From: JACMLD01 sp033761915 | Lineage (GTDB): Bacteria > Bacteroidota > Bacteroidia > Chitinophagales > Chitinophagaceae | Assembly: GCA_033761915.1 (NCBI GenBank) | Contig: JANRMC010000200.1 | Span: 1 to 64,000 of the forward strand | Direction of reading: 5' to 3' | DNA: 64,000 nt | Shown: positions 17,094-25,677 of the stretch, one piece after another | How positions within the stretch are numbered: position 1 is the stretch's first letter | Layout: every line of letters starts with the position of its first letter | Translations under genes and position numbers: made by a program | Notes under the pieces: generated by a model | Seen by the model: the letters and a program-made list of their open reading frames with translations, nothing else | What the model was told of the DNA's origin: nothing | The model's database searches: none

Positions 17094-18653
17094 TCAGAAT
17101 TTAAAACCTATGGTAGCAGCAATATTTCCGCCGCTGCCTTTCATGTAGGCAAAGGTGTTTGCTTTGTCGGGCAACCTGTACGGAAAGTTTACATCGCGGT
17201 TTAATTGATGTGTATAGGTAAGATCTGCAAAGATCCCTTTGTTACGATAACCCAAACCGCCGCTGATAAACATTCTTCTTCCTTTCAATTCTTGTTTTTC
17301 TTTGTAGGGGTTGCCATAATAAGCAAAGCCAGCCCTAGCCATTATGGTCTTAAACTTCAATTCACCACCGGCTCTGAAATTAAATGCTCCTTTATAATAA
17401 TCTTTGATGGCTGTATTTACCCCGTTGTAGTATGTATTATCATTCGTGGTCTCTGCCGTACTGTAACGGTTGCTTTTATAATTCACATATTCAATATCTG
17501 CTGTTAAAAAGCCTTTTTGTTTAGCTATATCTTCCACCTCTCTTAATACATAAGAGGCACTTAATAAAGCCCTCCATGGGTTTACAAGGTCATATTTATA
17601 GCTGGCCGCTCCGCCATTGGTAAACGTGCTGGTGCTTACGTTTACAATACCGGGGCTGGGGGGATAGTTCTCTGTATTGGTTGTCATACTGGCTTCATAA
17701 GTATCTTTTAAGCCATAAATGGTGGGAGAGTGCACCGCAAGGCCAATACGTACCTGATCGGCAGGTTTAAAAATGGCACCCAATTTAAGGTTCAGACCAA
17801 TACCTTTTGTGGTATAGGTTTCTTTCAGTTCTGAATAGTCAAAATTATTGTTGGTGTTTCCGGTTGCATCTTTTTCTAAGAAGGTGCTGGTGCGCTCATA
17901 GTTTACAATGGGTAAACCTACGCTGGCCCCTAAATAAATTTTATCATCCATATTGCTGGCAAAGCCTAAAGCCAGTTCGGTAATACCACCTCTTGTTTCT
18001 ATACTATTAGATTGTTCTGTTAAATAACCTGCACCATTTTTAAGGTTATTCCATAAAGCCATACTTACTATATCCTTGCCGGTATTGCCTGGTATGGTTA
18101 ATGTGTCTATTAAGTAGGAGTAAACAGCCATGCGGGCTCCTAAAGAAACCGTATTGCTGTTTAAAACCTGATCCAGCGTTAAACCACTATTAGCAACTTC
18201 TGCAGCCCATTGTTCTCCATAGCTGCTAAAATTATTTCCGCCTTTATAAAATATTTTATTGTTGAAGTTGGCCGTACGGCTAACAGCAAGACTTACAGCA
18301 GTACTTGTCCATCGGCTGTAGCGGTTGCTACCTCCAAATACAAAACCACTGGTACCCAAATTAAACCCCTTGCCTTTATCACTGGCTTCAGAACCTCTGA
18401 AATTGCTTTTGTTTTTTATAAAAGAGAAGCCGGGAGAAAATACCATTTCACTGGTTTTAAAAAAACCGAGGCCCGCCGGGTTTACATAGGTGGCAGATAT
18501 ATCTCCGCCTAAAGAACCCATAGCACCACCAATAGCCTGGTTTCTTGCAGTACCATTAGGGGCATTCCACGAAAACTTAAGGGCATCTTCTGGTATTTGG
18601 GCAGCTGCAGCGGCCGTTATTAACACAAGGCTTAAAGTAATAATTGATTTCAT
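17094..18653 (-). CDS. FadL/TodX-like outer-membrane transport protein
   Basis: This 519-residue barrel of the OMPP1/FadL/TodX family carries hydrophobic compounds across the outer membrane. The signal peptide is MKSIITLSLVLITAAAAAQ. The hallmark near the mature N-terminus is GGDISATYVNPAGLGFFKTSE, a version of the family's NPAG motif. Alternating beta-strand sequence continues to a final IAATIGFKF with terminal phenylalanine, as expected for barrel insertion. The protein is longer than E. coli FadL (about 446 aa), as is usual for Bacteroidota relatives. It lies 111 bp downstream of a lipoprotein gene on the same strand, with a hairpin in the gap, so the two may be partly co-expressed. The substrate is unknown. 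Confidence 0.82.
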   Translation of the reverse strand: MKSIITLSLVLITAAAAAQIPEDALKFSWNAPNGTARNQAIGGAMGSLGGDISATYVNPAGLGFFKTSEMVFSPGFSFIKNKSNFRGSEASDKGKGFNLGTSGFVFGGSNRYSRWTSTAVSLAVSRTANFNNKIFYKGGNNFSSYGEQWAAEVANSGLTLDQVLNSNTVSLGARMAVYSYLIDTLTIPGNTGKDIVSMALWNNLKNGAGYLTEQSNSIETRGGITELALGFASNMDDKIYLGASVGLPIVNYERTSTFLEKDATGNTNNNFDYSELKETYTTKGIGLNLKLGAIFKPADQVRIGLAVHSPTIYGLKDTYEASMTTNTENYPPSPGIVNVSTSTFTNGGAASYKYDLVNPWRALLSASYVLREVEDIAKQKGFLTADIEYVNYKSNRYSTAETTNDNTYYNGVNTAIKDYYKGAFNFRAGGELKFKTIMARAGFAYYGNPYKEKQELKGRRMFISGGLGYRNKGIFADLTYTHQLNRDVNFPYRLPDKANTFAYMKGSGGNIAATIGFKF

Positions 18654-18685
18654 GCTGTAATATTATGTGCAAAAAGATATAATAA

Positions 18686-18735
18686 AGGAGGAACTCATTT
18701 TAAGTGAATACTCAAAACCAGTGTCCTCCTTTTTT
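18686..18735 (-). terminator. Hairpin between lipoprotein and FadL-like genes
   Basis: AAAGGAGGA (from 18686) pairs with TCCTCCTTT (ending about 18733), with inner partial pairing. On the minus strand the hairpin follows the lipoprotein stop, but the T-run is weak (TTTATTAT), so it may act as an attenuator rather than a full stop. Confidence 0.5.
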
Positions 18736-18764
18736 ATGTGTCCGTCCAAATGTTGTTATTATGT

Positions 18765-19499
18765 TTATTTACCACCTCCGCGGGTAGGGCGGCTTACACC
18801 ACCACCACTGCTACCGCTACTGCCAGAAGAAGAACCAGAAGATGACGGTGTGTAACTGCGTGATGGAGTTGATGTGTTGGTGGAAGGAGTATAGCTGTTA
18901 TTGCTGCTACCACTGCTTCCGGTATTGTTAAATACTTTTCTAAGTGTACTGCTAAAACTGCTGCCATTGCTGTTATTACTATTATTGTAACGACCGCTGT
19001 AAGTACTGCCCCTGTAACTGCTGCCGGGTTTATAAGCGTTGCTGGTACTAACGCGTGGCTTGTAGCTATTGGGGTTAAAGGCAATTGGCCTGCTCTGGGG
19101 TTGTCTGTTGTAATATTTTGGATTAACAATTATAACATTGCTGTTACCGCAGTAAGGATTGTAATAGTTATTCCATGCCCAATAGCTGTTCCATGGACTG
19201 TTCCAGCTATTGTAGTTCCATGTATTATAGCGCCAATCATTCCAGGCATAATCATTATAAGTACCCATCCACATACGGTTGCGTACTGCCATGCGCATAA
19301 AACGGTCGTTGCGGTATTCATCCTGGTAGGCTTCGTATGATTGGTAGCGATCTTCCTCTTTTTCCACCCGCACATACTCTTCTTCAGGCTTTGCCGGAGA
19401 ATAATACACATCATCGGGGGTTTGCCCGGTTTTATAAGCAGTGGTGCAACTGGTAAAAGTTGCTGCTGCAATGGCTAAGAGTAAAATTTTTTCTTTCAT
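18765..19499 (-). CDS. Low-complexity W/N/Y/S-rich putative lipoprotein
   Basis: I do not recognise a family. The 244-residue product starts with a lipoprotein signal (MKEKILLLAIAAATFTSC; lipid-accepting Cys18), so it should be membrane anchored. Then come an acidic stretch (YYSPAKPEEEYVRVEKEEDRY) and a Trp/Asn/Tyr-rich block (WNDWRYNTWNYNSWNSPWNS). The C-terminal half is mostly Ser, Asn, Thr and Gly, ending in RPTRGGGK. This composition suggests a flexible surface or periplasmic protein. ATG at 19499 is chosen because it gives a basic n-region; a second ATG two codons upstream is equally possible. The FadL-like gene follows on the same strand. Confidence 0.65.
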   Translation of the reverse strand: MKEKILLLAIAAATFTSCTTAYKTGQTPDDVYYSPAKPEEEYVRVEKEEDRYQSYEAYQDEYRNDRFMRMAVRNRMWMGTYNDYAWNDWRYNTWNYNSWNSPWNSYWAWNNYYNPYCGNSNVIIVNPKYYNRQPQSRPIAFNPNSYKPRVSTSNAYKPGSSYRGSTYSGRYNNSNNSNGSSFSSTLRKVFNNTGSSGSSNNSYTPSTNTSTPSRSYTPSSSGSSSGSSGSSGGGVSRPTRGGGK

Positions 19500-19824
19500 A
19501 AACATGGTTTACTTTTTTAAAATTACATTTGCGCTTGCCTTAGTAAAAATACAACAAATACTATGCAAGTGCCAGCTTTTATTGTGAGGGCATTGTTAAA
19601 AACAATAACGGCTGTTAGGGCTTGTAAAGTATAGGCAAAAGTTCTTAATTAATGGCTGTTTGGGGTAGCCGGCCGGGGTGCAAAACCCGGCATCCTTGCG
19701 TCGCACACTTGTACTTTTATGGGCCTGTGGGCTATTGCTCATAAGCATTCTAAATGCACAAGAGTGCGACGCAAGAAAAGCTTAATAGCCATACAAATGC
19801 TAAGTACATAAAATAAAAAAACAA
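19500..19824. other. 325-bp divergent region (lipoprotein / proS)
   Basis: It is AT-rich near both genes and carries a repeat copy at 19664-19775 in the middle. No small gene is evident. Confidence 0.5.
19664..19775. repeat. Intergenic palindromic repeat, copy 5
   Basis: The outer left end is GGTAGCC (19664-19670). The left inner arm has the 9-mer at 19697-19705 and ends CACTTGTAC (GTAC subtype). The right arm ACAAGAGTGCGACGCAAG (19758-19775) carries the A-centred 9-mer at 19765-19773. The centre is unlike other copies. The right outer end has decayed. Confidence 0.8.
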
Positions 19825-21303
19825 ATGAGTAAGGAAATTACAAACAGGGCAGACGATTACAGCCAATGGTATAACGACCTTGTTTTAAAAGGCGGCCTGG
19901 CCGATTATTCGGCCGTACGCGGGTGCATGGTAATAAAACCCTATGGTTTTGCTCTGTGGGAAAACATGCGGGATCAGTTAGACAGGATGTTTAAAGAAAC
20001 AGGCCATGTAAATGCCTATTTTCCATTATTTGTGCCCAAAAGTTTGTTTGAGGCAGAAGAAAAGAATGCAGAAGGCTTTGCCAAAGAGTGTGCAGTGGTT
20101 ACGCATTACCGGTTAAAGACCGACCCCGAGAAAAAAGGCAAACTGATGGTGGACCCGGATGCAAAACTGGAAGAAGAGTTAGTGGTGCGCCCCACCAGTG
20201 AGGCAATTATATGGAATACGTATAAAACATGGATACAATCGTACCGCGATTTACCAATTTTGGTAAACCAATGGGCCAACGTGGTGCGTTGGGAAATGCG
20301 TACCCGTTTATTTTTACGCACGGCAGAATTTTTATGGCAGGAAGGGCACACGGCGCATGCCACCAAAGAAGAGGCTGTAGAAGAAACGGTAAAGATGCTG
20401 AATGTGTATGCCGATTTTGTAGAAAACTATATGGCTTTACCGGTTATTAAAGGCGTTAAAACACCCAACGAGCGTTTTGCTGGTGCAGAAGATACCTATT
20501 GTATTGAAGCACTGATGCAGGATGGTAAAGCGTTGCAGGCAGGCACCTCGCACTTTTTGGGACAAAACTTTGCCAAAGCGTTTGACGTAAAATTTTCTGA
20601 CAAAGAAAATAAACTGGAATATGTTTGGGCTACCAGCTGGGGTGTTAGCACCCGTTTAATTGGGGCACTTGTAATGGCCCATAGCGATGATGATGGGTTG
20701 ATACTGCCACCGCGTATAGCTCCGCTGCAGGTTGTAATTGTACCCATTTTTAAAGGGGCTGAACAAAAAGCTATAATTGATGAAAAAGTAGCTGTCATTA
20801 CTGCTGCACTAAAAAGCGCCGGCATAAGGGTTAAATACGATGACAATGATAATGCCCGCCCGGGTTGGAAGTTTGCAGAGTATGAAATGAAAGGGGTACC
20901 TGTAAGAATCGCTGTGGGTCCGAGAGATATTGAAAACGGCGTGGCCGAAGTAGCCCGCAGAGATACCAAAGAAAAAAAGAGTATGCCATTGGAAAATTTA
21001 GCCGCAACGGTTACTGCCCTGCTGGAAGAAATACAGCAGGCAATGTACACAAAGGCGTTAGATTATCGTGCCGGGCATATTACCAAAGTAGATAGCTGGG
21101 ATGAATTTGTAACTGTGCTGAATGGGAAAGGCGGCTTTGTAAGTGCCCATTGGGATGGTACTGCTGAAACTGAGGAAACCATCAAAGAAAAAACCAAGGC
21201 AACCATCCGCTGCATACCATTAGATAATAATGCCGAGGAAGGACAGTGTATTTTAACCGGTAAACCCAGCAAACAAAGAGTATTATTTGCACAAGCGTAC
21301 TAA
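19825..21303 (+). CDS. proS: Prolyl-tRNA synthetase (short, ProS type 3)
   Basis: This 492-residue class II synthetase charges tRNA-Pro. It is the short, eukaryote/archaeon-like form without the bacterial editing insertion. Visible signatures are RGCMVIKPYGFALWENM, the motif 2 region VVRWEMRTRLFLRTAEFLWQEGH, AGAEDTYCIEALMQDGKALQ, GTSHFLGQNFAKAF, and a C-terminal anticodon-binding domain starting near LQVVIVPIFKGAEQK. The final tyrosine (AQAY) is typical of this type. It is divergent from the lipoprotein gene and ends at a strong terminator. Confidence 0.95.
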   Translation: MSKEITNRADDYSQWYNDLVLKGGLADYSAVRGCMVIKPYGFALWENMRDQLDRMFKETGHVNAYFPLFVPKSLFEAEEKNAEGFAKECAVVTHYRLKTDPEKKGKLMVDPDAKLEEELVVRPTSEAIIWNTYKTWIQSYRDLPILVNQWANVVRWEMRTRLFLRTAEFLWQEGHTAHATKEEAVEETVKMLNVYADFVENYMALPVIKGVKTPNERFAGAEDTYCIEALMQDGKALQAGTSHFLGQNFAKAFDVKFSDKENKLEYVWATSWGVSTRLIGALVMAHSDDDGLILPPRIAPLQVVIVPIFKGAEQKAIIDEKVAVITAALKSAGIRVKYDDNDNARPGWKFAEYEMKGVPVRIAVGPRDIENGVAEVARRDTKEKKSMPLENLAATVTALLEEIQQAMYTKALDYRAGHITKVDSWDEFVTVLNGKGGFVSAHWDGTAETEETIKEKTKATIRCIPLDNNAEEGQCILTGKPSKQRVLFAQAY

Positions 21304-21325
21304 ACTTGTGCTTACTTTTTAACAT

Positions 21326-21358
21326 AACACCGGTGCCGCCTGGCCCGGTGTTTTTTTT
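21326..21358 (+). terminator. Intrinsic terminator after proS
   Basis: AACACCGG pairs with CCGGTGTT across a GC-rich loop and is followed by a long T tract. It ends just before the next gene. Confidence 0.88.
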
Positions 21359-21387
21359 GTTTGAAAAATATTTATCTTTCAAACACA

Positions 21388-21741
21388 ATGCGACTTGCAA
21401 TTTACAATCTGGGTATACTGCTGCTGGCTGCTTACGGTGATTTTGTACACTGGTTAGAATTGCATTTGCTGAAATGCCCTTTCAAAAGCACTTTTTTAAT
21501 AGATTGCCCGGGCTGCGGTTTGCAACGTTCTTTTGTAGCTTTATTAAAAGGAAATATCAGCCAGAGTTTTTATTTATATCCGGCCACCATACCCATGCTG
21601 GGTTTATTATTATTTACTCTGCTGCACCTGAAATTTAATTTTAAGAACGGCAGTACTGTTATTAAAATATTATACATCTTTATCGCATCAATTATCATTA
21701 TTAATTACATTGTAAAAATTAAAACCAAAACATTATTGTAA
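21388..21741 (+). CDS. DUF2752 membrane protein
   Basis: This 117-residue membrane protein carries the DUF2752 signature DCPGCGLQRSFVALLKGN near residue 40, in which two cysteines and an arginine are conserved. Three hydrophobic segments are visible: LAIYNLGILLLAAYGDF, YPATIPMLGLLLFTLLHL and ILYIFIASIIIINYIV. Function is not established for the family. A TAnnTTTG-like box (TATCTTTC, 21373-21380) precedes ATG 21388. The stop overlaps the next start (TAATG), indicating translational coupling with the CCC-motif membrane protein. Confidence 0.8.
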   Translation: MRLAIYNLGILLLAAYGDFVHWLELHLLKCPFKSTFLIDCPGCGLQRSFVALLKGNISQSFYLYPATIPMLGLLLFTLLHLKFNFKNGSTVIKILYIFIASIIIINYIVKIKTKTLL

Positions 21742-22112
21742 TGGAAACAAACATCAACCAGGGAAACAACCAGGGCCTGCAAATGCCGGTGCCTAACTCA
21801 ACCGCAGTATTAGTACTGGGTATTATTTCAATTGTATTGTGCTGCTGCTACGGTGTGGTGGGTCTTATTTGTGGTATTATTGCATTGGTATTGGCCAAAA
21901 AAGCAAAAGAGGCATATACCGCCAACCCCGATTTGTATACCGCTTCATCATTAAAAAATGTTAATGCAGGTAAAATTTGTGCTTGGATTGGTGTGGCGCT
22001 GTCTTCTTTATACCTGATATTTACTATCTGGTTATATGCCATGCTGGGTTGGGCTGCTTTGCAAGATCCTACACAAATGCAGGACAGAATGAGAGAGATG
22101 TTTGGACAATAA
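21741..22112 (+). CDS. CCC-motif small membrane protein
   Basis: This 123-residue protein has a soluble Asn/Gln-rich N-terminus, then a hydrophobic segment with the three-cysteine run (IISIVLCCCYGVVGLICG) and a second segment (AWIGVALSSLYLIFTIWLYAML). The CCC motif followed by LVLAKKAKEAYxxNP matches a Bacteroidota membrane protein family with no known function. The ATG shares a base with the preceding stop codon, so it is co-translated with DUF2752. The pairing of DUF2752 and CCC-motif genes suggests a shared membrane role, which is inference. Confidence 0.78.
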   Translation: METNINQGNNQGLQMPVPNSTAVLVLGIISIVLCCCYGVVGLICGIIALVLAKKAKEAYTANPDLYTASSLKNVNAGKICAWIGVALSSLYLIFTIWLYAMLGWAALQDPTQMQDRMREMFGQ

Positions 22113-22135
22113 GAATGACAAAATTATTATTCTAT

Positions 22136-22164
22136 AAGGGAGTTTGTAATAAACTCCCTTTTTT
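22136..22164. terminator. Terminator shared by convergent genes
   Basis: AAGGGAGTTT pairs with AAACTCCCTT around GTAAT, followed by TTTT. It lies between the convergent CCC-motif and RDD genes and overlaps the end of the RDD gene by a couple of bases. Confidence 0.82.
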
Positions 22165-22873
22165 ACATTCTTGCAGTTACGTGGTTGTAATCTTTAATAA
22201 TAGTTTTTAAGAAGTCTTCGGCTTCATGCTGTGCTTCAATTTCTAACACCTGCTTTATTTTATCAGCAGTTTTTATCACCATTTCGTAATTAGGTAATTT
22301 GTAATTGCGGTTTAATACTTCTTTTACCAGGGCAATATCTTTTTCTTTTAAAATGCTTACCTGCGGGTAAAGTGGTTGGTAAATATCGGCAGTCTCTTCA
22401 AAAATAGTATCCTGTAAAGTGGTTTTAATGCGGGTTCTTACTACCGTAGTGCCGGCTATTTTATCTCCCAGGCGCTGGCTTTTATCTGTTAATGCAATCA
22501 TCACCACAGCTACCACACCGCTGCTTATAGATACATCTATCAAGCTGAACACCCAACGTATCAGGTATTGCCCAAAGCTGGCCTGGCCACCATCTAAACT
22601 AATAACCTGTATGCCTTTGGCTCTTTTGCCAATAGTTTGGCCGTTTAAAAAAAACTCGCAGCAAAGACTGTAAAACAAAAAAGGGAATGAAGCTAAAAAA
22701 GCCAGGTAATTGTTGCTTAAGAAACTGGTTGCCTGGTTTAATAACAACAGTAAAAACCAAAACCCAATATATATGGCAATATCTACCAGGTAGGCTACCA
22801 TACGATCTCCCACACCGGCTAATTGGTATTCTACTTCTATGTTTTGTGTGGTTTGTACTTTTATTGTTTGCAT
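22163..22873 (-). CDS. RDD-family membrane protein
   Basis: This 236-residue protein has an RDD domain. The name-giving motif appears as AGVGDRMVAYLVDIAIY, and further conserved pieces are NGQTIGKRAKGIQVI, QYLIRWVFSLIDV and DKSQRLGDKIAGTTVV. Three or four membrane segments are visible. A soluble C-terminal tail of about 75 residues follows (EKDIALVKEVLNRNYKLPNYE), as in other Bacteroidota RDD proteins. RDD proteins are poorly characterised; some relate to sodium or metal exchange. ATG at 22873 is chosen because it begins the conserved MQTIKVQTTQNI; a longer frame reaches the ABC gene but adds unrelated residues. It lies 68 bp downstream of the ABC ATPase gene. Confidence 0.8.
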   Translation of the reverse strand: MQTIKVQTTQNIEVEYQLAGVGDRMVAYLVDIAIYIGFWFLLLLLNQATSFLSNNYLAFLASFPFLFYSLCCEFFLNGQTIGKRAKGIQVISLDGGQASFGQYLIRWVFSLIDVSISSGVVAVVMIALTDKSQRLGDKIAGTTVVRTRIKTTLQDTIFEETADIYQPLYPQVSILKEKDIALVKEVLNRNYKLPNYEMVIKTADKIKQVLEIEAQHEAEDFLKTIIKDYNHVTARM

Positions 22874-22941
22874 AAGAAATGGCTGGTATTGTAAAGTTAG
22901 GGTTTGACTATAAATATATAATGCACGGCGCAAATAACCCA

Positions 22942-24639
22942 CTATGCCGGAATTGCTGCAATTAATTGTTGTGTATATGCTTCTTTGGGGTGTTTGTAAA
23001 CCTGGCTGGCTTCGCCGGTTTCAATAATTTTTCCTTTTTGCATTACCATTATACGGTCGCTTATATAATGCACCACAGAAAGGTCGTGAGAAATAAATAC
23101 CACTGTAAAACCATACTCTTTTTTTAAATCGTTCAGCAGGTTTAATACCTGTGCCTGCACACTTACATCCAAAGCACTCACGCTTTCATCGCATACAATA
23201 AAAGAAGGGTTTAATGCCAGGGCACGGGCAATTACAATACGCTGCCGCTGTCCACCACTAAACTCATGCGGGTAGCGGTTGGCATGCTGTGGTAATAAGC
23301 TTACTTTATCTAAAAGTGCTGCCACCATTTGCCGGCGCTGCTGCCGGCTGCCGGCAAGCTGATGTACCTGCAATACTTCTTCAATGGCATTGCCAACAGT
23401 AAGCCTGGGGTTAAGTGATGAATAAGGGTCCTGAAAAATTATCTGAATGTCTTTTCTTAAATGCCGTAATGTATTGGCCGGCATAGACAAGATGTTTTTA
23501 TTATTAAAACTTATACTGCCGCCAGTAGGTTTTAATAAGCCCAGTAAGCTACGCCCAAGAGTTGTTTTACCACAACCACTTTCGCCCACAAGACCCAATG
23601 TTTCTCCTTTGTAAATATCAAAACTAATACGGTCCACCGCTTTGGTGTAAGCCGTTGCCTTACCCCAAAAATTTTTTGAGGCGGGGTACCAAACATCCAG
23701 ATCTGTTACCTGTACCAATATTTCTGCTGTGGTAGATTTTACCAACGGCATTGTGTTAGATAATTGACTGCTGATTGCAGCTTCAGTTGCTTCCTGCAAA
23801 AAATCGCTTACAACCGGCAGACGGCTGCTTTTTGGGTGCAGGGCCGGACGACAAGCCAGCAATCCTTTTGTGTAGGGATGTGCAGGCGTTTTTAAAACAG
23901 TATGCACATTGCCCTGTTCTGCAATGCTGCCCTTATACATTACAATTACACTGTCTGCAATAGAAGCCACCACTCCTAAATCGTGTGTAATAAAAATTAC
24001 ACCCATGTTTTCCTGCAACTGTAATTCTTTAAGCAGTTGCAAAATATTTTTTTGCACGGTTACATCTAAAGCCGTGGTGGGTTCATCGCAAATGAGCAAA
24101 GAGGGCTGGCAACTCATGGCCATAGCAATCATAACCCGTTGTTTTTGTCCGCCACTTAATTGGTGTGGGTAGCGGTTAAACATTGCGGCAGGGTTGGGTA
24201 GTTTCACTTTTTCAAAAAGCGCAATGGTTTTTTGTTTGGCGGTGGTTTTATTTATTTTCTGATGCAGGCAAATGGCTTCCATAACCTGGTTGCCGCAGGT
24301 GTATACCGGGTTTAAAGAAGTCATTGGTTCCTGAAAAATCATGGCCATGCGGTTGCCTCTTAATTGTTGCAGGGTATTGGCCGATGCCTTTAATAAATTA
24401 ACCGGTGCTTCGCCATCATGGCTAAATAAAATTTCGCCCTGCGGGTAACGTACAGTCTTGGCCGATAGCAATTGCATTACCGATAATGAAGTAACAGATT
24501 TACCGGAGCCCGATTCTCCTACAATGGCAACAATTTCTCCGCGGTTAACCGTAAATGAAATGTCTTTTACAGCTGTGTTGCAACCATGTTCGGTTTCAAA
24601 ATTTACCTGCAGGTTTTTTATTTCTAATAACGGTTGCAA
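22942..24639 (-). CDS. Fused dipeptide/oligopeptide ABC transporter ATPase (two NBDs)
   Basis: This 565-residue protein is a tandem fusion of two peptide-type ABC ATPases (DppD plus DppF, as in YejF or GsiA). NBD1 has Walker A GESGSGKS (residues 41-48), signature LSGGQKQR and Walker B LLICDEPTTAL. NBD2 has GESGCGKT (about 352-359), signature FSGGQRQR and FIVCDESVSAL. Each NBD is followed by the oligopeptide C-terminal element (for example HPYTKGLLACRP). It would power uptake or export of peptides at the inner membrane. No permease or binding-protein gene is adjacent, so partners must be elsewhere. Walker B of NBD2 reads DESVSALD rather than DEPTSALD; Glu is retained. Confidence 0.92.
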   Translation of the reverse strand: MQPLLEIKNLQVNFETEHGCNTAVKDISFTVNRGEIVAIVGESGSGKSVTSLSVMQLLSAKTVRYPQGEILFSHDGEAPVNLLKASANTLQQLRGNRMAMIFQEPMTSLNPVYTCGNQVMEAICLHQKINKTTAKQKTIALFEKVKLPNPAAMFNRYPHQLSGGQKQRVMIAMAMSCQPSLLICDEPTTALDVTVQKNILQLLKELQLQENMGVIFITHDLGVVASIADSVIVMYKGSIAEQGNVHTVLKTPAHPYTKGLLACRPALHPKSSRLPVVSDFLQEATEAAISSQLSNTMPLVKSTTAEILVQVTDLDVWYPASKNFWGKATAYTKAVDRISFDIYKGETLGLVGESGCGKTTLGRSLLGLLKPTGGSISFNNKNILSMPANTLRHLRKDIQIIFQDPYSSLNPRLTVGNAIEEVLQVHQLAGSRQQRRQMVAALLDKVSLLPQHANRYPHEFSGGQRQRIVIARALALNPSFIVCDESVSALDVSVQAQVLNLLNDLKKEYGFTVVFISHDLSVVHYISDRIMVMQKGKIIETGEASQVYKHPKEAYTQQLIAAIPA

Positions 24640-24674
24640 AAAATAGAAGTATGTAATAAGTATTAAACTATTTT

Positions 24675-24840
24675 GTTACCAGCAGTGGTGGTACTATTTA
24701 ACATTCTTGCGTCGCACACTTGTACTTAAGAAAAGCTATAAGCTGAGAGGCATAAGGCCTTATAGCTTTTGCCACATACCTTTTACTATAGTTGAAGTGT
24801 GCGACGCAACGATGCTGATAAAAGAACAGCTGCTGGTAAC
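24675..24840. repeat. Full-length intergenic palindromic repeat, copy 6 (166 bp)
   Basis: Outer ends are GTTACCAGCAGT (24675-24686) and GCTGCTGGTAAC (ending 24840). The left inner arm ends CACTTGTAC and has the 9-mer at 24708-24716. The right inner arm starts GTTGAAGTG and has the 9-mer at 24800-24808, so this copy mixes the two arm subtypes. The centre holds its own palindrome (AAAAGCTATAAG / CTTATAGCTTTT). The repeat ends 6 bp before the amn stop codon. Confidence 0.9.
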
Positions 24841-24846
24841 CCAATA

Positions 24847-25617
24847 TTAAAATTTAAGATGCCGCACGGTAAGCCCGTTGTTCATTAACTGCTTTAATGA
24901 GTCGATACCTATTTTAATATGATTTTCTACATAAGAGCCGGTAACTTTTTTATCGCTTTCTTCTGTTTTAACGCCTTCGGGTATCATGGGCTGATCGCTC
25001 ACCAACAACAGCGCACCAGTTGGTATTTTGTTATAGAAGCCTACAGAAAAAATGGTGGCCGTTTCCATATCTATAGCATAGGCTCTTACTTTTTTCAGAT
25101 ACTCTTTAAACACTTCATCATGCTCCCATACGCGGCGGTTAGTGGTGTACACCGTGCCGGTCCAGTAATCTACACCATGGTCTCTGATGGTGGTGGAAAC
25201 TGCTTTTTGTAATGCAAACGCAGGCAGTGCCGGTACTTCGGGCGGAAAGTAATCGTTTGATGTACCCTCTCCGCGAATGGCGGCAATGGGCAAAATTAAA
25301 TCGCCAATATTATTACGCTTTTTTAAACCACCGCATTTGCCCAAAAACAAAACAGCTTTGGGATGAATAGCGGTTAGTAAATCCATAATAGTGGCAGCAG
25401 TAGGGCTGCCCATACCAAAATTAATAATGGTAATATTGTCTGCAGTGGCGCATTGCATGGGTTTTCCAATACCTACCACGTCTACTTTGTGCCACTCTGC
25501 AAACAGGGTAACATAATTGCTGAAATTGGTTAAAAGAATGTACTCTCCAAAATCAGTTAATTGCTGGCCGGTGTAGCGGGGCAACCAGTTGTCTACAATT
25601 TCTTCTCTTGTCTTCAT
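24847..25617 (-). CDS. amn: AMP nucleosidase (short Bacteroidota type)
   Basis: This 256-residue enzyme of the purine nucleoside phosphorylase fold matches the short AMP nucleosidase of Bacteroidota, which hydrolyses AMP to adenine and ribose 5-phosphate. Visible motifs are NFGMGSPTAATIMDLL, VLFLGKCGGLK, the substrate region AYAIDMETATIFSVGFYN (Met-Glu binding the ribose) and LLVSDQPMIPEGVKTEESD. It lacks the N-terminal regulatory domain of E. coli Amn (484 aa). ATG at 25617 begins MKTREEIV and is preferred over an in-frame start five codons upstream. A repeat element lies directly downstream of the stop. Confidence 0.85.
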   Translation of the reverse strand: MKTREEIVDNWLPRYTGQQLTDFGEYILLTNFSNYVTLFAEWHKVDVVGIGKPMQCATADNITIINFGMGSPTAATIMDLLTAIHPKAVLFLGKCGGLKKRNNIGDLILPIAAIRGEGTSNDYFPPEVPALPAFALQKAVSTTIRDHGVDYWTGTVYTTNRRVWEHDEVFKEYLKKVRAYAIDMETATIFSVGFYNKIPTGALLLVSDQPMIPEGVKTEESDKKVTGSYVENHIKIGIDSLKQLMNNGLTVRHLKF

Positions 25618-25677
25618 AATTAGATGCAGCAATTTTTTTTATCTTGCGTTAACAGCTAAAATACAAAATTAATTACG

